From positions 3,793,001 through 3,857,000 of the forward strand of contig NZ_CP029617.1 of assembly GCF_003945545.1 (NCBI RefSeq): DNA of 64,000 nt, in the 5' to 3' direction. The stretch's first letter is position 1. Every line of letters begins with the position of its first letter. The DNA is from Streptomyces sp. WAC 01529. Its GTDB lineage: Bacteria; Actinomycetota; Actinomycetes; Streptomycetales; Streptomycetaceae. This document shows positions 51,043 to 59,476 of this stretch, piece by piece. Under the pieces are notes generated by a model. It saw only the letters and a list, made by a program, of their open reading frames with translations. It did not search any database and was not told the DNA's origin. A program made the position numbers and the translations under genes.

Positions 51043-51761
51043 ATACCCCTGGGTTCATCCTCGACGACTCCGTCAACGCGCCCGGCGCCCACTTCTGGTT
51101 CGCCGAACCTGCGGGGTTCACCCCACTTCCTGTCGACGCGCTGCTGGCCCCGCCCGGCTCTACCGGCGCCGACGAATTGCGCACAGCTCTCGAGCCGCTC
51201 CTGGATTCCGCCCCCAATGACATCGTCCGCCAGCGGTTTCTGGGACAACTCGCACTCGCCCAGCAACTGCTGGCCGTACTGGTCGAGGCCACCACCGTGC
51301 ACTGCGCGATCGGCCTGCACCGCGACGACGTATCCCCAAGCGCCAAGGGCGAGCCCACCGGCGGGCTCCTGTTCTCCCTCTTCACCGTCTCCTGGCGCGA
51401 AATCTCCGCGGCCGCCCCCGCCGTAACCGCCGCCCGAGCCATCGCGGGCGCCGAGGGTCACGCGAACATCGCGTACCTCGAACTGCCCTGCGGCCCCGCA
51501 TCCTTCAGCGAGACCGTACGTACCCCGAATGCCGACTCCGGCCTCCCCCAAGACCCGGTGCTCCAGATCTTCGCCCACCTCCCGCATCCCGACGGCAGAC
51601 ACCTGGTGGTGCTGACGCTCGGCACCACCGTCGTGGACCGGCGCGCGGAGTACCGGAGCCTGCTGCAGCAGATCGCCGAGAACGTCAGCTTCGAAGACCC
51701 CCTCCTCGAACTCCAGGCACTCACCGGAACCGACGCCCGCAGCCGGCCCCCGCGCGGTTGA
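51039..51761 (+). CDS. Conserved cytoplasmic protein in the WXG cassette
   Basis: 240 residues, soluble, alpha/beta. Start MNTPGFILDDSVNAPGAHF, with LPVDALLAPPG, LFSLFTVSW and HPDGRHLVVLTLGT blocks. Resembles accessory proteins that accompany Streptomyces type VII effectors, which might be chaperone or immunity; sequence alone does not settle it. ATGA overlap with the gene before. Confidence 0.7.
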   Translation: MNTPGFILDDSVNAPGAHFWFAEPAGFTPLPVDALLAPPGSTGADELRTALEPLLDSAPNDIVRQRFLGQLALAQQLLAVLVEATTVHCAIGLHRDDVSPSAKGEPTGGLLFSLFTVSWREISAAAPAVTAARAIAGAEGHANIAYLELPCGPASFSETVRTPNADSGLPQDPVLQIFAHLPHPDGRHLVVLTLGTTVVDRRAEYRSLLQQIAENVSFEDPLLELQALTGTDARSRPPRG

Positions 51762-51840
51762 CGGGTGCCCAACCCTCCCCGATCGTGGGGGAATTGGGCG
51801 CCATACATCGCCCTGCGTGCCCGGCTGGGGGGAGCCGAAG

Positions 51841-53490
51841 ATGCGACCTGGGGACAAGTACGACGCGGTGCCTGGCGGCGGAGCGGGCGGAGGGAATGGA
51901 GCCCCGCAAGGGGGGCAGAGCGGAGCACCTCCGGGAGGACCGTTCGGGCCGCCGCCCAACGTCCCGCCGCCGCCCAACGTCCCGCCACGTCCCGCAGGCC
52001 CGCCCACCCTCAGCCCACTCCCCGATCCCCTCCGCGCCCTCTCCGCCGCCCTTCTCAACCTCAGCGGCCTCGGCCTCGGCTACGTCCTGCTGAAGCGATG
52101 GGCGCCGGCCGCGCTCTGCTGGGCCGCGACCGCCGGGCTGCTGGTCCTGGCGCTGCCCGCCGACGTGGACGGCGTCCCCGGGGGCGTGGTCATCGCGTAC
52201 GCCGTCTTCCTGGTTCTCGTGGCCGTCGACGGAGCCCGGCGTGCCCTGCGCGCCGGTTACCGCCCACCACTGCGCACGCCCCTCGCCATCGGGCTCGGCG
52301 TCGTCCTTCTCGCCGTACCCGCCGGAGGCGCCTTCGCGTACGAGGGCGCGCGGGACGAGGCCGTCCAGCAGATGCTCCTCGACCGCCTCGACAAGGCCGA
52401 CCGCATCGTCGCCGCCCTCGACGCCCAGCCCTTCGAAGGCCTCGCCGAGACCAAGTACAAGAAGGCCCTCCGCATCTACCGCGACCTCGCCGACGACCAC
52501 CCCGGCTCCCGGGCCGCCGACCGCCTGCCCGACAGCCTCACCGCCTACTACGAGTCCGTCGCCGCCCCCTACACCGCCAAGCGGTACTGCGAAGCCGTCC
52601 CCCCGCTCACCCACCTGCGCACCATCCCGGGCTCCCTCGGCAAGGACCACCTCGGCTCCCTCGCCACCTGGCCCGACGACCGCCTCGCCACCTCGCTCTA
52701 CGAATGCGGCGTCGAAGGGCTCGGCCGCACGACCGCCGACGCCCCGCTCACGGAACTCCTGCGCACCTTCCCCGCCTCGGCCCAGGCCAAGAAGGTCGAG
52801 GGCGCCCTGCGCGACGCCATCGGCGCCCGCACCTCCGCCTTCAAGGGCCCCGCCCCCTGCCCCGCCCTGGACGAACTGCGCACGCTCGGCGCCACCGCCG
52901 CGGCCCTGCCCGGCGACACGGTCGATGCCCGGGCCCTGCGCGGCGACACCGACCGGGCCATGGAGAGCGGCGTCTACGCCTGCGGCATGGACGAGTTCGA
53001 GGACGCCCACTTCGCCAAGGCCGCCGCGACCCTGAACGGCTTCGCCAAGTCCTACCCCGCCAGCAAGAAGCGCGACCGCGCCAAGGACGTCGCCATCGCC
53101 GCCGAGATCGCCGAGGAGCGCCCGAGCGCGGGCCGCCGCCTGCCCCCGTCCGGCACCCCCGGCGGCGGCAAGGTCGGCTTCGTCCTCGCCAACCTCGGCC
53201 CCGGCGACCTGGAGGTCCTCTACACCGGCCCCACCACCGGCAGCGTCAAGCTCAAGGACTGCGCGTCCTGCCGGATCTTCGCCACCAAGTCCCAGGGCGA
53301 CAAGGCCTGCCGGGCCGGCGTCTCGAAGTACCCGAGGACCACCCTCAGCCTGCCCGCCGGCGAGTACCACTTCCTCTACAAGCGGGCGACCGTACGCGAT
53401 CGAGCCGACGGCGCGCGGCTGAGCCCCGCCTACCGTTACACCGACTGCTCCTTCGTCACCCGCGCGACCGCCGGCCCCGGACTCACTTGA
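51841..53490 (+). CDS. Large membrane protein with Cys-rich extracytoplasmic repeats
   Basis: 549 residues: Gly/Pro-rich N-terminus (APPGGPFGPPPNV-type, PPPNVPP twice), three or four helices (about 77-170), then a long helical, TPR-like extracytoplasmic part with about ten Cys (YCEAV, YECGV, PCPAL, YACGM, DCASCRIF, DCSFV), and a C-terminal beta-domain. ATG 51841 follows GGGGGGAG. Not recognised; may be a secretion or adhesion scaffold. Followed by a terminator. Confidence 0.7.
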   Translation: MRPGDKYDAVPGGGAGGGNGAPQGGQSGAPPGGPFGPPPNVPPPPNVPPRPAGPPTLSPLPDPLRALSAALLNLSGLGLGYVLLKRWAPAALCWAATAGLLVLALPADVDGVPGGVVIAYAVFLVLVAVDGARRALRAGYRPPLRTPLAIGLGVVLLAVPAGGAFAYEGARDEAVQQMLLDRLDKADRIVAALDAQPFEGLAETKYKKALRIYRDLADDHPGSRAADRLPDSLTAYYESVAAPYTAKRYCEAVPPLTHLRTIPGSLGKDHLGSLATWPDDRLATSLYECGVEGLGRTTADAPLTELLRTFPASAQAKKVEGALRDAIGARTSAFKGPAPCPALDELRTLGATAAALPGDTVDARALRGDTDRAMESGVYACGMDEFEDAHFAKAAATLNGFAKSYPASKKRDRAKDVAIAAEIAEERPSAGRRLPPSGTPGGGKVGFVLANLGPGDLEVLYTGPTTGSVKLKDCASCRIFATKSQGDKACRAGVSKYPRTTLSLPAGEYHFLYKRATVRDRADGARLSPAYRYTDCSFVTRATAGPGLT

Positions 53491-53518
53491 GTCCTGGTCA
53501 GAAGTCCAGGTCAGAGGC

Positions 53519-53543
53519 ACGCCGGGCCGTCATTGCCCGGCGT
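53519..53543. terminator. Terminator before the cmd operon
   Basis: ACGCCGGGC (53519-53527) and GCCCGGCGT (53535-53543) pair perfectly, 28 bp past the stop of the preceding gene. Confidence 0.7.
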
Positions 53544-53719
53544 CCTACCGCGTGATACACAGAGTGACCAGACCTCACGTACGAGGAACCGTACGAAGTC
53601 GGCCAACGAATGGCGCCAAGGCGACATCCGCGGGCCCGATTGTCGGCGAGAATGAGCTGTCCTCTGCACCGAGTCAGGCAGAGGCGGCGGAACAACCCAC
53701 TAGGGGCGGTGAGTTACAC

Positions 53720-54028
53720 ATGCTTATGGCAGCCGAAAAGGGCGACATCACCACCATCATCGGCGGGATCGCCCCCGACTGGGGACCCTTCGGGAACCTG
53801 GGCAACGAGGCGCGCGTCATGATCGAGGTCGTGATGGCGGTCGCCATTCTGCTGTGCCTGGGCATTGCGATCTGGGGCGCGGCGAAGCAGCGCATCGGCG
53901 CGACGGCGCTGCGCGACACCTTCAGCGCGGAGCAGGGCAAGGGCCTGATCATCGCGGGCCTGACCGGAGTCTTCATCATCGGTTCGCTCGGCACACTCTT
54001 CACGATCGTGTACGGCATGGCGGTCTAG
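53720..54028 (+). CDS. Small two-helix membrane protein, VirB2/TrbC-like position (cmd operon)
   Basis: 102 residues with two hydrophobic helices (about 34-54 and 74-98) separated by a basic cytoplasmic loop (AAKQRIGATALRDTFSAEQGKG). The size and topology are those of a VirB2/TrbC-type pilin precursor, but no signal-peptidase site stands out. First gene of the six-gene set syntenic with S. coelicolor cmdF-cmdA (from memory). ATG 53720; 53726 is also possible. Confidence 0.72.
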   Translation: MLMAAEKGDITTIIGGIAPDWGPFGNLGNEARVMIEVVMAVAILLCLGIAIWGAAKQRIGATALRDTFSAEQGKGLIIAGLTGVFIIGSLGTLFTIVYGMAV

Positions 54029-54077
54029 CGTCCACGGCATGGCGGTCCAGCGGCCCCTCCCAGGCCGCCACGACCAC

Positions 54078-54156
54078 GTCCCTCCCTCCATGCCCCCTCT
54101 CCCCACGTCCCCTCCCCAGGTCCCCCTCCCTGTCCCCTCCCTCTCCCCACCCGTCC
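54078..54156 (-). other. 79-nt polypyrimidine tract; G-rich on the minus strand
   Basis: In the 262-bp gap between the first and second cmd-like genes the plus strand is almost only C and T, in CCCCTCCC-type runs. The complementary strand has ten or more runs of three or more G, spaced 1-6 nt, a strong G-quadruplex-forming pattern on the template strand. Function unproven; may affect transcription through the gap. Confidence 0.65.
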
Positions 54157-54290
54157 GTCGTGCCCACCGGCTGAGGTTGCAACTCCCTGATGTCGAGTCA
54201 CCACACCGCGCCCGCGCGGGAACCAGCACGGCTACCGTCATACGTGTCCTGCGTGACGGTTCGGCGAGATGTTGAGGGGGCGGTCGCGGC

Positions 54291-55139
54291 ATGAGTCCCG
54301 ACGACGAGCGGAACGACGGCCTCTTCGGCGGCTCGGGAGAGACCAGGACGCGGCTTCCCGAGGGGGAGGGCGGGGGCGACGACGTCTACGGCGGCGCGCG
54401 CAGATCCGCCCGGTCCGGGCGGACGTCCTCCCGCAGCCTGGTGACGGTGGTCGGCGTCGTGGTCCTGCTGATCGCGGCGATCGCCTTCGCCAACAGGGGG
54501 GAGGACGGGAGTCCGGCGGGGGGCGGCGACGCCAAGACGCCTGACGCGGCGGCGACGGCCCCTTCGGGGGAGAAGCCGGTGAGCGGCAAGACCGCGGGGA
54601 TCCCTTCGGGGTTCGCCCATGACGAGCAGGGGGCGCAGAGCGCGGCGGCGAACTACGCGGTCGCGCTCGGCTCCGCCGAGATGTTCAACAAGGACCAGCG
54701 ACACGGCATCGTGACCGCCGTGTACACCCCTGACGAAGCGGCGAAGCGTCAGGAGGAGCTGGACAAGGTGTACTCGGGGGAGAAGTTCCTGACCAGCATC
54801 GGCCTGAACCCTGACGGTTCGGCGCCGAAGGACACCAAGTTCGTGTCCCGGATCATCCCGGTGGGCACCCAGGTCAAGAAGTTCAGCGCCGACAGCGCGA
54901 GCGTCGAGATCTGGTACTCGTCACTCTTCGGGCTGGCGGGCGAGGAGACGAAGAACCCGGTGTCCGAGAGCTGGTTCACCAACACGTACGAGCTGCGATG
55001 GGTCGACGGCGACTGGAAGGTCGCCGACTTCCGGCAGAAGGACGGCCCTGTTCCGGTCGGGCGCGACCAGAGGGCGTCCACGGCCGATGACATGGCGAAG
55101 GCAGTGGAGCAGTTCGGAGGGTTCACCTATGCCCGGTAG
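54291..55139 (+). CDS. VirB8-like membrane protein (cmd operon)
   Basis: 282 residues: disordered charged N-terminus, one transmembrane helix (about 49-67), a linker and an extracytoplasmic ~180-residue domain with ANYAVALGSAEMF, AVYTPDE, ASVEIWYSSLFG and TYELRWVDGDWKVADF, which fits the NTF2-like VirB8/TrbF/TcpC fold. Its TAG overlaps the next gene's start by 11 bp. In type IV systems this protein scaffolds the inner-membrane complex. Call based on topology, motif feel and gene order. Confidence 0.68.
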   Translation: MSPDDERNDGLFGGSGETRTRLPEGEGGGDDVYGGARRSARSGRTSSRSLVTVVGVVVLLIAAIAFANRGEDGSPAGGGDAKTPDAAATAPSGEKPVSGKTAGIPSGFAHDEQGAQSAAANYAVALGSAEMFNKDQRHGIVTAVYTPDEAAKRQEELDKVYSGEKFLTSIGLNPDGSAPKDTKFVSRIIPVGTQVKKFSADSASVEIWYSSLFGLAGEETKNPVSESWFTNTYELRWVDGDWKVADFRQKDGPVPVGRDQRASTADDMAKAVEQFGGFTYAR

Positions 55140-56487
55140 CACCCGTCGCCGTACCCTCACGCTCGCCGCTGCCCTCACCGCAGTGCAGACGGCGACCGTG
55201 CTGCTGGCCACCCGCGCCTTCGCGGCCCCGGACCCGCAGCCCTCCGACGACTCCTGCGACCTGATCCGCGGCCCCGCCAAAAAATACTGCGAAAAAGGCG
55301 AAGAAGCCGACCGCTCCGGCGGAAGCGGCGGGGATTACCCCACCGACGCCCCCCTCGACGGCACCGCCGACCCCCTCGGCTCCCTGGCCAAGGGCTGCGC
55401 CGAAGCCGCCTCCTGGACCGTGGACAAGCTGTCCGACGCCGTCAAGGAGACGGCGAGCGTCGACTTCACCAACCCCAAGTTCCTCCAGCAGTACGCCGTC
55501 GTCTTCGCCGCGTCCACCATCCTCACCCTCCTCCTGTGGCTGCTCGCCGTGGCGAAGCGGGCCGTGCGCGGCGTGCCGCTGACCACCGCCATCTCCGAGG
55601 CCATCGGCTTCCTGTGGCTCACCGTGCTCGCCTCCGCCTTCACGCCCCTGATCCTCTACACCGTCGTCTCGGCCACCGACGGCGTCTCGGACGTCATCGC
55701 GAAGGCGACGGGCGGTCAGACGGACCAGTTCTTCGGGACGTTCTCCGGCGCCCTGAAGAAGGGCGAGGACATCGGCGGCGGCCCGATCATGCTGATCGTC
55801 GTCTCGCTCGTGTCGATCCTCGCCGCCGGCGTCCTCTGGCTGGAACTGGTGATCAGGGCGGCGCTCCTGTACGTAGGAGCGCTCCTCGGCACCGTCGTCT
55901 ACGCCGGTCTCGTCGACAAGAACCTCTGGTCGCACGTCCGCCGCTGGGCGGGCATCATGATCGCCGTCATCCTCGTCAAACCGATCATCGTCATCGTGCT
56001 CGGCCTCGCCGGGGCGCTCTCCGCCGACGACGGGCCCGACGCGTTCTCCGCCGTCGTCTCCGGGCTCTCGATCATCCTGCTCGCCATCTTCGCGAGCGCC
56101 ATGATCTACCGCTTCGTCCCCGGCTTCGGCGACGAGATCGCCGGCTCCCGCAACAACCGCATCATGCGCGGCGCCGAGAACAAGGCCGCCGCCGTGATCA
56201 GCTCCCCCGCCTCCCTCGTCTCCCAGGGCATCAAGACCCACAGTGCCCGGGGCAACGGCGGAGGCGCGGGCGGCGCGAGCAGCCAGCCGCGCCCCGCCAA
56301 CCCCGCCAGCGGCGGCGTCGCCGCGCACAGCGGCCGCACCTCCCCCGGCGGCTCCTCGAACGGCGGCGGATCTGTCCCCTCCGCCGCACCCCCGCCGCGC
56401 AGCAGCGCGACGAACACGCCGCACGCGGGCAACCGCGCCGGCTCCCGCAACAGCAGTACCAACCGCACGGGAGGTGAAGGGCGTTGA
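55129..56487 (+). CDS. TrbL/VirB6-like polytopic membrane protein (cmd operon)
   Basis: 452 residues: a signal-like N-terminus (TLTLAAALTAVQTATVLLATRAFA), about six membrane helices between 120 and 345, then a disordered Ser/Asn/Gly-rich cytoplasmic tail. The arrangement matches TrbL/VirB6 channel proteins of T4SS. ATG 55129 has GGAGG upstream. Overlaps the following gene at TTGA. Confidence 0.75.
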   Translation: MPGSTRRRTLTLAAALTAVQTATVLLATRAFAAPDPQPSDDSCDLIRGPAKKYCEKGEEADRSGGSGGDYPTDAPLDGTADPLGSLAKGCAEAASWTVDKLSDAVKETASVDFTNPKFLQQYAVVFAASTILTLLLWLLAVAKRAVRGVPLTTAISEAIGFLWLTVLASAFTPLILYTVVSATDGVSDVIAKATGGQTDQFFGTFSGALKKGEDIGGGPIMLIVVSLVSILAAGVLWLELVIRAALLYVGALLGTVVYAGLVDKNLWSHVRRWAGIMIAVILVKPIIVIVLGLAGALSADDGPDAFSAVVSGLSIILLAIFASAMIYRFVPGFGDEIAGSRNNRIMRGAENKAAAVISSPASLVSQGIKTHSARGNGGGAGGASSQPRPANPASGGVAAHSGRTSPGGSSNGGGSVPSAAPPPRSSATNTPHAGNRAGSRNSSTNRTGGEGR

Positions 56488-58043
56488 CGACCCAGTCCCA
56501 CGTGTCCCAACCGGTCGCGCCCCGCCGTACATATCTGATCGGCCGCGCGCGGCCGAACGCGATCATCGGCAAGAACCGCGAGACCGGCGAGATCGCCCTC
56601 ATCATCGTGGGGGCGTTCCTCGGCATGATGTGCGGGCTCCTCGTCCCCGTCCTCTCCCTGCGCATCGTGCTGCTCACCGGCCTGCCGATGCTCGCCATCG
56701 CGGCGGTGTACGTCCCGTACAAGGGCCGGACGTTCTACAAGTGGTTCGAGATCAACCGCAGTTACAAGCGCTCCCTCAAGCGCGGCACCGCCTACCGCTC
56801 CGCCGCCCCCGAGGCCGGGGTACGGATCGACGGCCGCGAGGTCGAGGTCGGGCCGCCCCCCGGCATCGGCCGCATCAGCTGGCTCGCCGCGCCCTTCGGC
56901 CCGGACGAGATCGCCGTACTGCTCCACGCGGACCGGCGGACCGTCACCGCCGCCATCGAGATCGAGGGCCCGGGCGTCGGCCTGCGCGACAGCGAGGACC
57001 AGGAGGCGCTCGTCGACCGCTTCGGGACGCTCCTGAAGCACGTGGCCAACGGGGACGGCTTCGTCACCCGCCTCCAGATGCTCGCCCGCACCCTGCCCGC
57101 CGACCCCGACGCCCACGCCAAGGACGTCGCCCAGCGCGGCGACGACCGCGCGCTGCCGTGGCTCCAGGAGTCGTACGACCAGCTCCAGTCGATGGTGTCG
57201 ACCAGCAGCGAGCAGCACCGCGCCTACCTCGTCGCCTGCATGCACTACTCCCGCGACCTGGCCGCCGAGGCGCAGGCCATGGCCCGCGCGGCCCGCCCGC
57301 ACGGCGGCCGCAAGCTCGACAAGGACTCCGGTCTCGCCGTCGTCATGGCCCGTGAGCTGACCGACATCTGCTCGCGGCTCCAGGAGGCCGACATCCGCGT
57401 ACGGCAGCCGCTCGGGCAGGGCCGCCTCGCCTCCCTGGTCCACTCCATGTACGACCCGGACCACCCCATCGACCACATCCAGGCGATGACCAAGCGCAAC
57501 GCCTGGCCCGCCGAGCTGGACGCCATGGAGCCCACCTACCTCCAGGCCAAGACCCGCGAGTCCTCCACCCGCGCCCCCTGGTGCCACGCCACGGCCTGGG
57601 TGAAGGAGTGGCCGATGACGCCCGTCGGCGTCAACTTCCTCGCCCCGCTGCTCGTCCACACCCCGGACGTGATCCGCACGGTCGCCGTGACGATGGACCT
57701 CGAACCCACCGAGGTCGCCATCGAGCGGATGCTCACCGAGAAGACGAACGACGAGGCGGAGGCGAGCCGCCAGGCCAAGATGAACCGCACGGTCGACCCC
57801 CGCGACATCGCCTCGCACTCCCGCCTCGACCAGCGCGGCGAGGACCTGGCGAGCGGCGCGGCGGGCGTCAACCTCGTCGGCTACATCACGGTCTCGTCCC
57901 GTTCCCCGGAGGCCCTGGCGCGCGACAAGCGCACCATCCGCGCCTCCGCCGGCAAGTCGTATCTGAAGCTGGAGTGGTGCGACCGCGAGCACCACAGGGC
58001 CTTCGTCAACACGCTGCCGTTCGCGACCGGCATCCGACGCTAG
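56484..58043 (+). CDS. SCO6880-family protein (PrgI/VirB4-N-like; cmd operon)
   Basis: 519 residues. Two helices near 32-75 in a PrgI-like N-terminus, then a long cytoplasmic part with GRISWLAAPFGPDEIAVLLH, TYLQAKTRESSTRAPWCHA and KSYLKLEWCDREHHRAFVN, the SCO6880 family found in actinobacterial T4SS-like loci ahead of the VirB4 ATPase. It matches the N-terminal, non-ATPase half of classic VirB4. The start is TTG at 56484 (overlap TTGA) with a strong GGAGGTGA RBS. Confidence 0.85.
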   Translation: MTTQSHVSQPVAPRRTYLIGRARPNAIIGKNRETGEIALIIVGAFLGMMCGLLVPVLSLRIVLLTGLPMLAIAAVYVPYKGRTFYKWFEINRSYKRSLKRGTAYRSAAPEAGVRIDGREVEVGPPPGIGRISWLAAPFGPDEIAVLLHADRRTVTAAIEIEGPGVGLRDSEDQEALVDRFGTLLKHVANGDGFVTRLQMLARTLPADPDAHAKDVAQRGDDRALPWLQESYDQLQSMVSTSSEQHRAYLVACMHYSRDLAAEAQAMARAARPHGGRKLDKDSGLAVVMARELTDICSRLQEADIRVRQPLGQGRLASLVHSMYDPDHPIDHIQAMTKRNAWPAELDAMEPTYLQAKTRESSTRAPWCHATAWVKEWPMTPVGVNFLAPLLVHTPDVIRTVAVTMDLEPTEVAIERMLTEKTNDEAEASRQAKMNRTVDPRDIASHSRLDQRGEDLASGAAGVNLVGYITVSSRSPEALARDKRTIRASAGKSYLKLEWCDREHHRAFVNTLPFATGIRR

Positions 58044-58072
58044 ACGTATCGACGTAGAGGCAGGCTGTTGCG

Positions 58073-59476
58073 ATGCGGGATCCGCTGACCGTCCTCACGG
58101 ACGCCTTCACCTCCTTCCTCTTCGGGAAGGTCGAGACGACCAGGCTTCCGGTGCGTACGTCGACGGGGCAGGCCCAGGCGGTCTACCTCCCGACGGCCGC
58201 GCCGGGCCTCGGCGACTCGGGCGTGATCATCGGGCGCGAGGTGTACTCCGGCAAGGGGTACATCTACGACCCCTTCCAGCTGTACGGGCAGCAGCTGCCC
58301 GCCCCGCACTGGCTGGTGCTCGGCGAGTCCGGCAACGGCAAGTCGGCGCTGGAGAAGACGTACGTACTGCGTCAGCTGCGCTTCAAGGACCGCCAGGTCG
58401 TCGTCCTGGACGCGCAGGGCGAGGACGGGGTGGGCGAGTGGAACCTCATCGCCCAGGAGCTGGGGATAACTCCCATCCGGCTCGACCCGACGGCCGCCCT
58501 GGACATGGGCATCCGCCTCAACCCGCTGGACCCGGCGATCACGACGACGGGCCAGCTGGCGCTGCTCCGGACCATCATCGAGGTCGCGATGGGCCACGGC
58601 CTGGACGAGCGCTCGGGCTTCGCGCTGAAGGTCGCGCACGCGTACGTGAACGAGACGATCGTGGAGCGCCAGCCGGTCCTGACCGACATCGTCGAGCAGC
58701 TGCGCCACCCCGAGCCGGAGTCGGCCGAGGCGATGAACGTGGCCATAGACGACGTACGGGCGTGGGGCCTGGACGTGGCACTGGTCCTGGACCGTCTGGT
58801 CGACGGCGACCTGCGGGGCATGTTCGACGGCCCCACGACGGTCGGCATCGACCTGGACGCCCCGTTGATCGTCTTCGACCTCTCCCACATCGACCGCAAC
58901 TCCATCGCCATGCCGATCCTGATGGCGATCGTCGGCGTCTGGCTGGAGCACACGTGGATCCGGCCCGACCGCAAGAAGCGCATCTTCCTGGTGGAGGAGG
59001 CGTGGCACATCATCAACTCCCCGTTCGTGGCGCAGCTCTTCCAGCGGCTGCTGAAGTTCGGGCGGCGGCTCGGTCTGTCGTTCGTGGCGGTGGTCCACCA
59101 CCTGAGTGACGTGGTGGACGGGGCGGCGGCGAAGGAGGCGGCCGCGATCCTGAAGATGGCGTCGACGAGGACGATCTACGCGCAGAAGGCCGATGAGGCG
59201 AGGGCGACGGGACGGGTGCTCGGGCTGCCCAGGTGGGCGGTGGAGATCATCCCCACCCTCACCCCCGGCATCGCGGTGTGGGACGTGAACGGCAACGTCC
59301 AGGTGGTCAAGCACCTCATCACGGAGACGGAACGCCCGCTGGTCTTCACGGACCGCGCCATGACGGAGACCTCGGCCGAGCTGGCGGAATCCGACGCGCA
59401 CGTCGACGACGCGATCCGGGCGGCCGAGCTGGAGGCGGAGGCACGGGCGGCGTACATGGAGCAGCATGCGGGATGA
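58073..59476 (+). CDS. cmdB: VirB4-like ATPase (cmd operon)
   Basis: 467 residues with Walker A GESGNGKS (84-91), Walker B IFLVEEAWH (about 304-312), and the VirB4/TraC C-terminal ASTRTIYAQKADEA block. It corresponds to the ATPase half of VirB4; the N-terminal half is the preceding SCO6880 protein, giving a split VirB4. Motor for assembly or export. Name from recollection that CmdB is the ATP/GTP-binding member of cmdABCDEF (SCO4126-4131 in S. coelicolor), a cluster needed for normal septation and antibiotic control. Confidence 0.88.
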   Translation: MRDPLTVLTDAFTSFLFGKVETTRLPVRTSTGQAQAVYLPTAAPGLGDSGVIIGREVYSGKGYIYDPFQLYGQQLPAPHWLVLGESGNGKSALEKTYVLRQLRFKDRQVVVLDAQGEDGVGEWNLIAQELGITPIRLDPTAALDMGIRLNPLDPAITTTGQLALLRTIIEVAMGHGLDERSGFALKVAHAYVNETIVERQPVLTDIVEQLRHPEPESAEAMNVAIDDVRAWGLDVALVLDRLVDGDLRGMFDGPTTVGIDLDAPLIVFDLSHIDRNSIAMPILMAIVGVWLEHTWIRPDRKKRIFLVEEAWHIINSPFVAQLFQRLLKFGRRLGLSFVAVVHHLSDVVDGAAAKEAAAILKMASTRTIYAQKADEARATGRVLGLPRWAVEIIPTLTPGIAVWDVNGNVQVVKHLITETERPLVFTDRAMTETSAELAESDAHVDDAIRAAELEAEARAAYMEQHAG

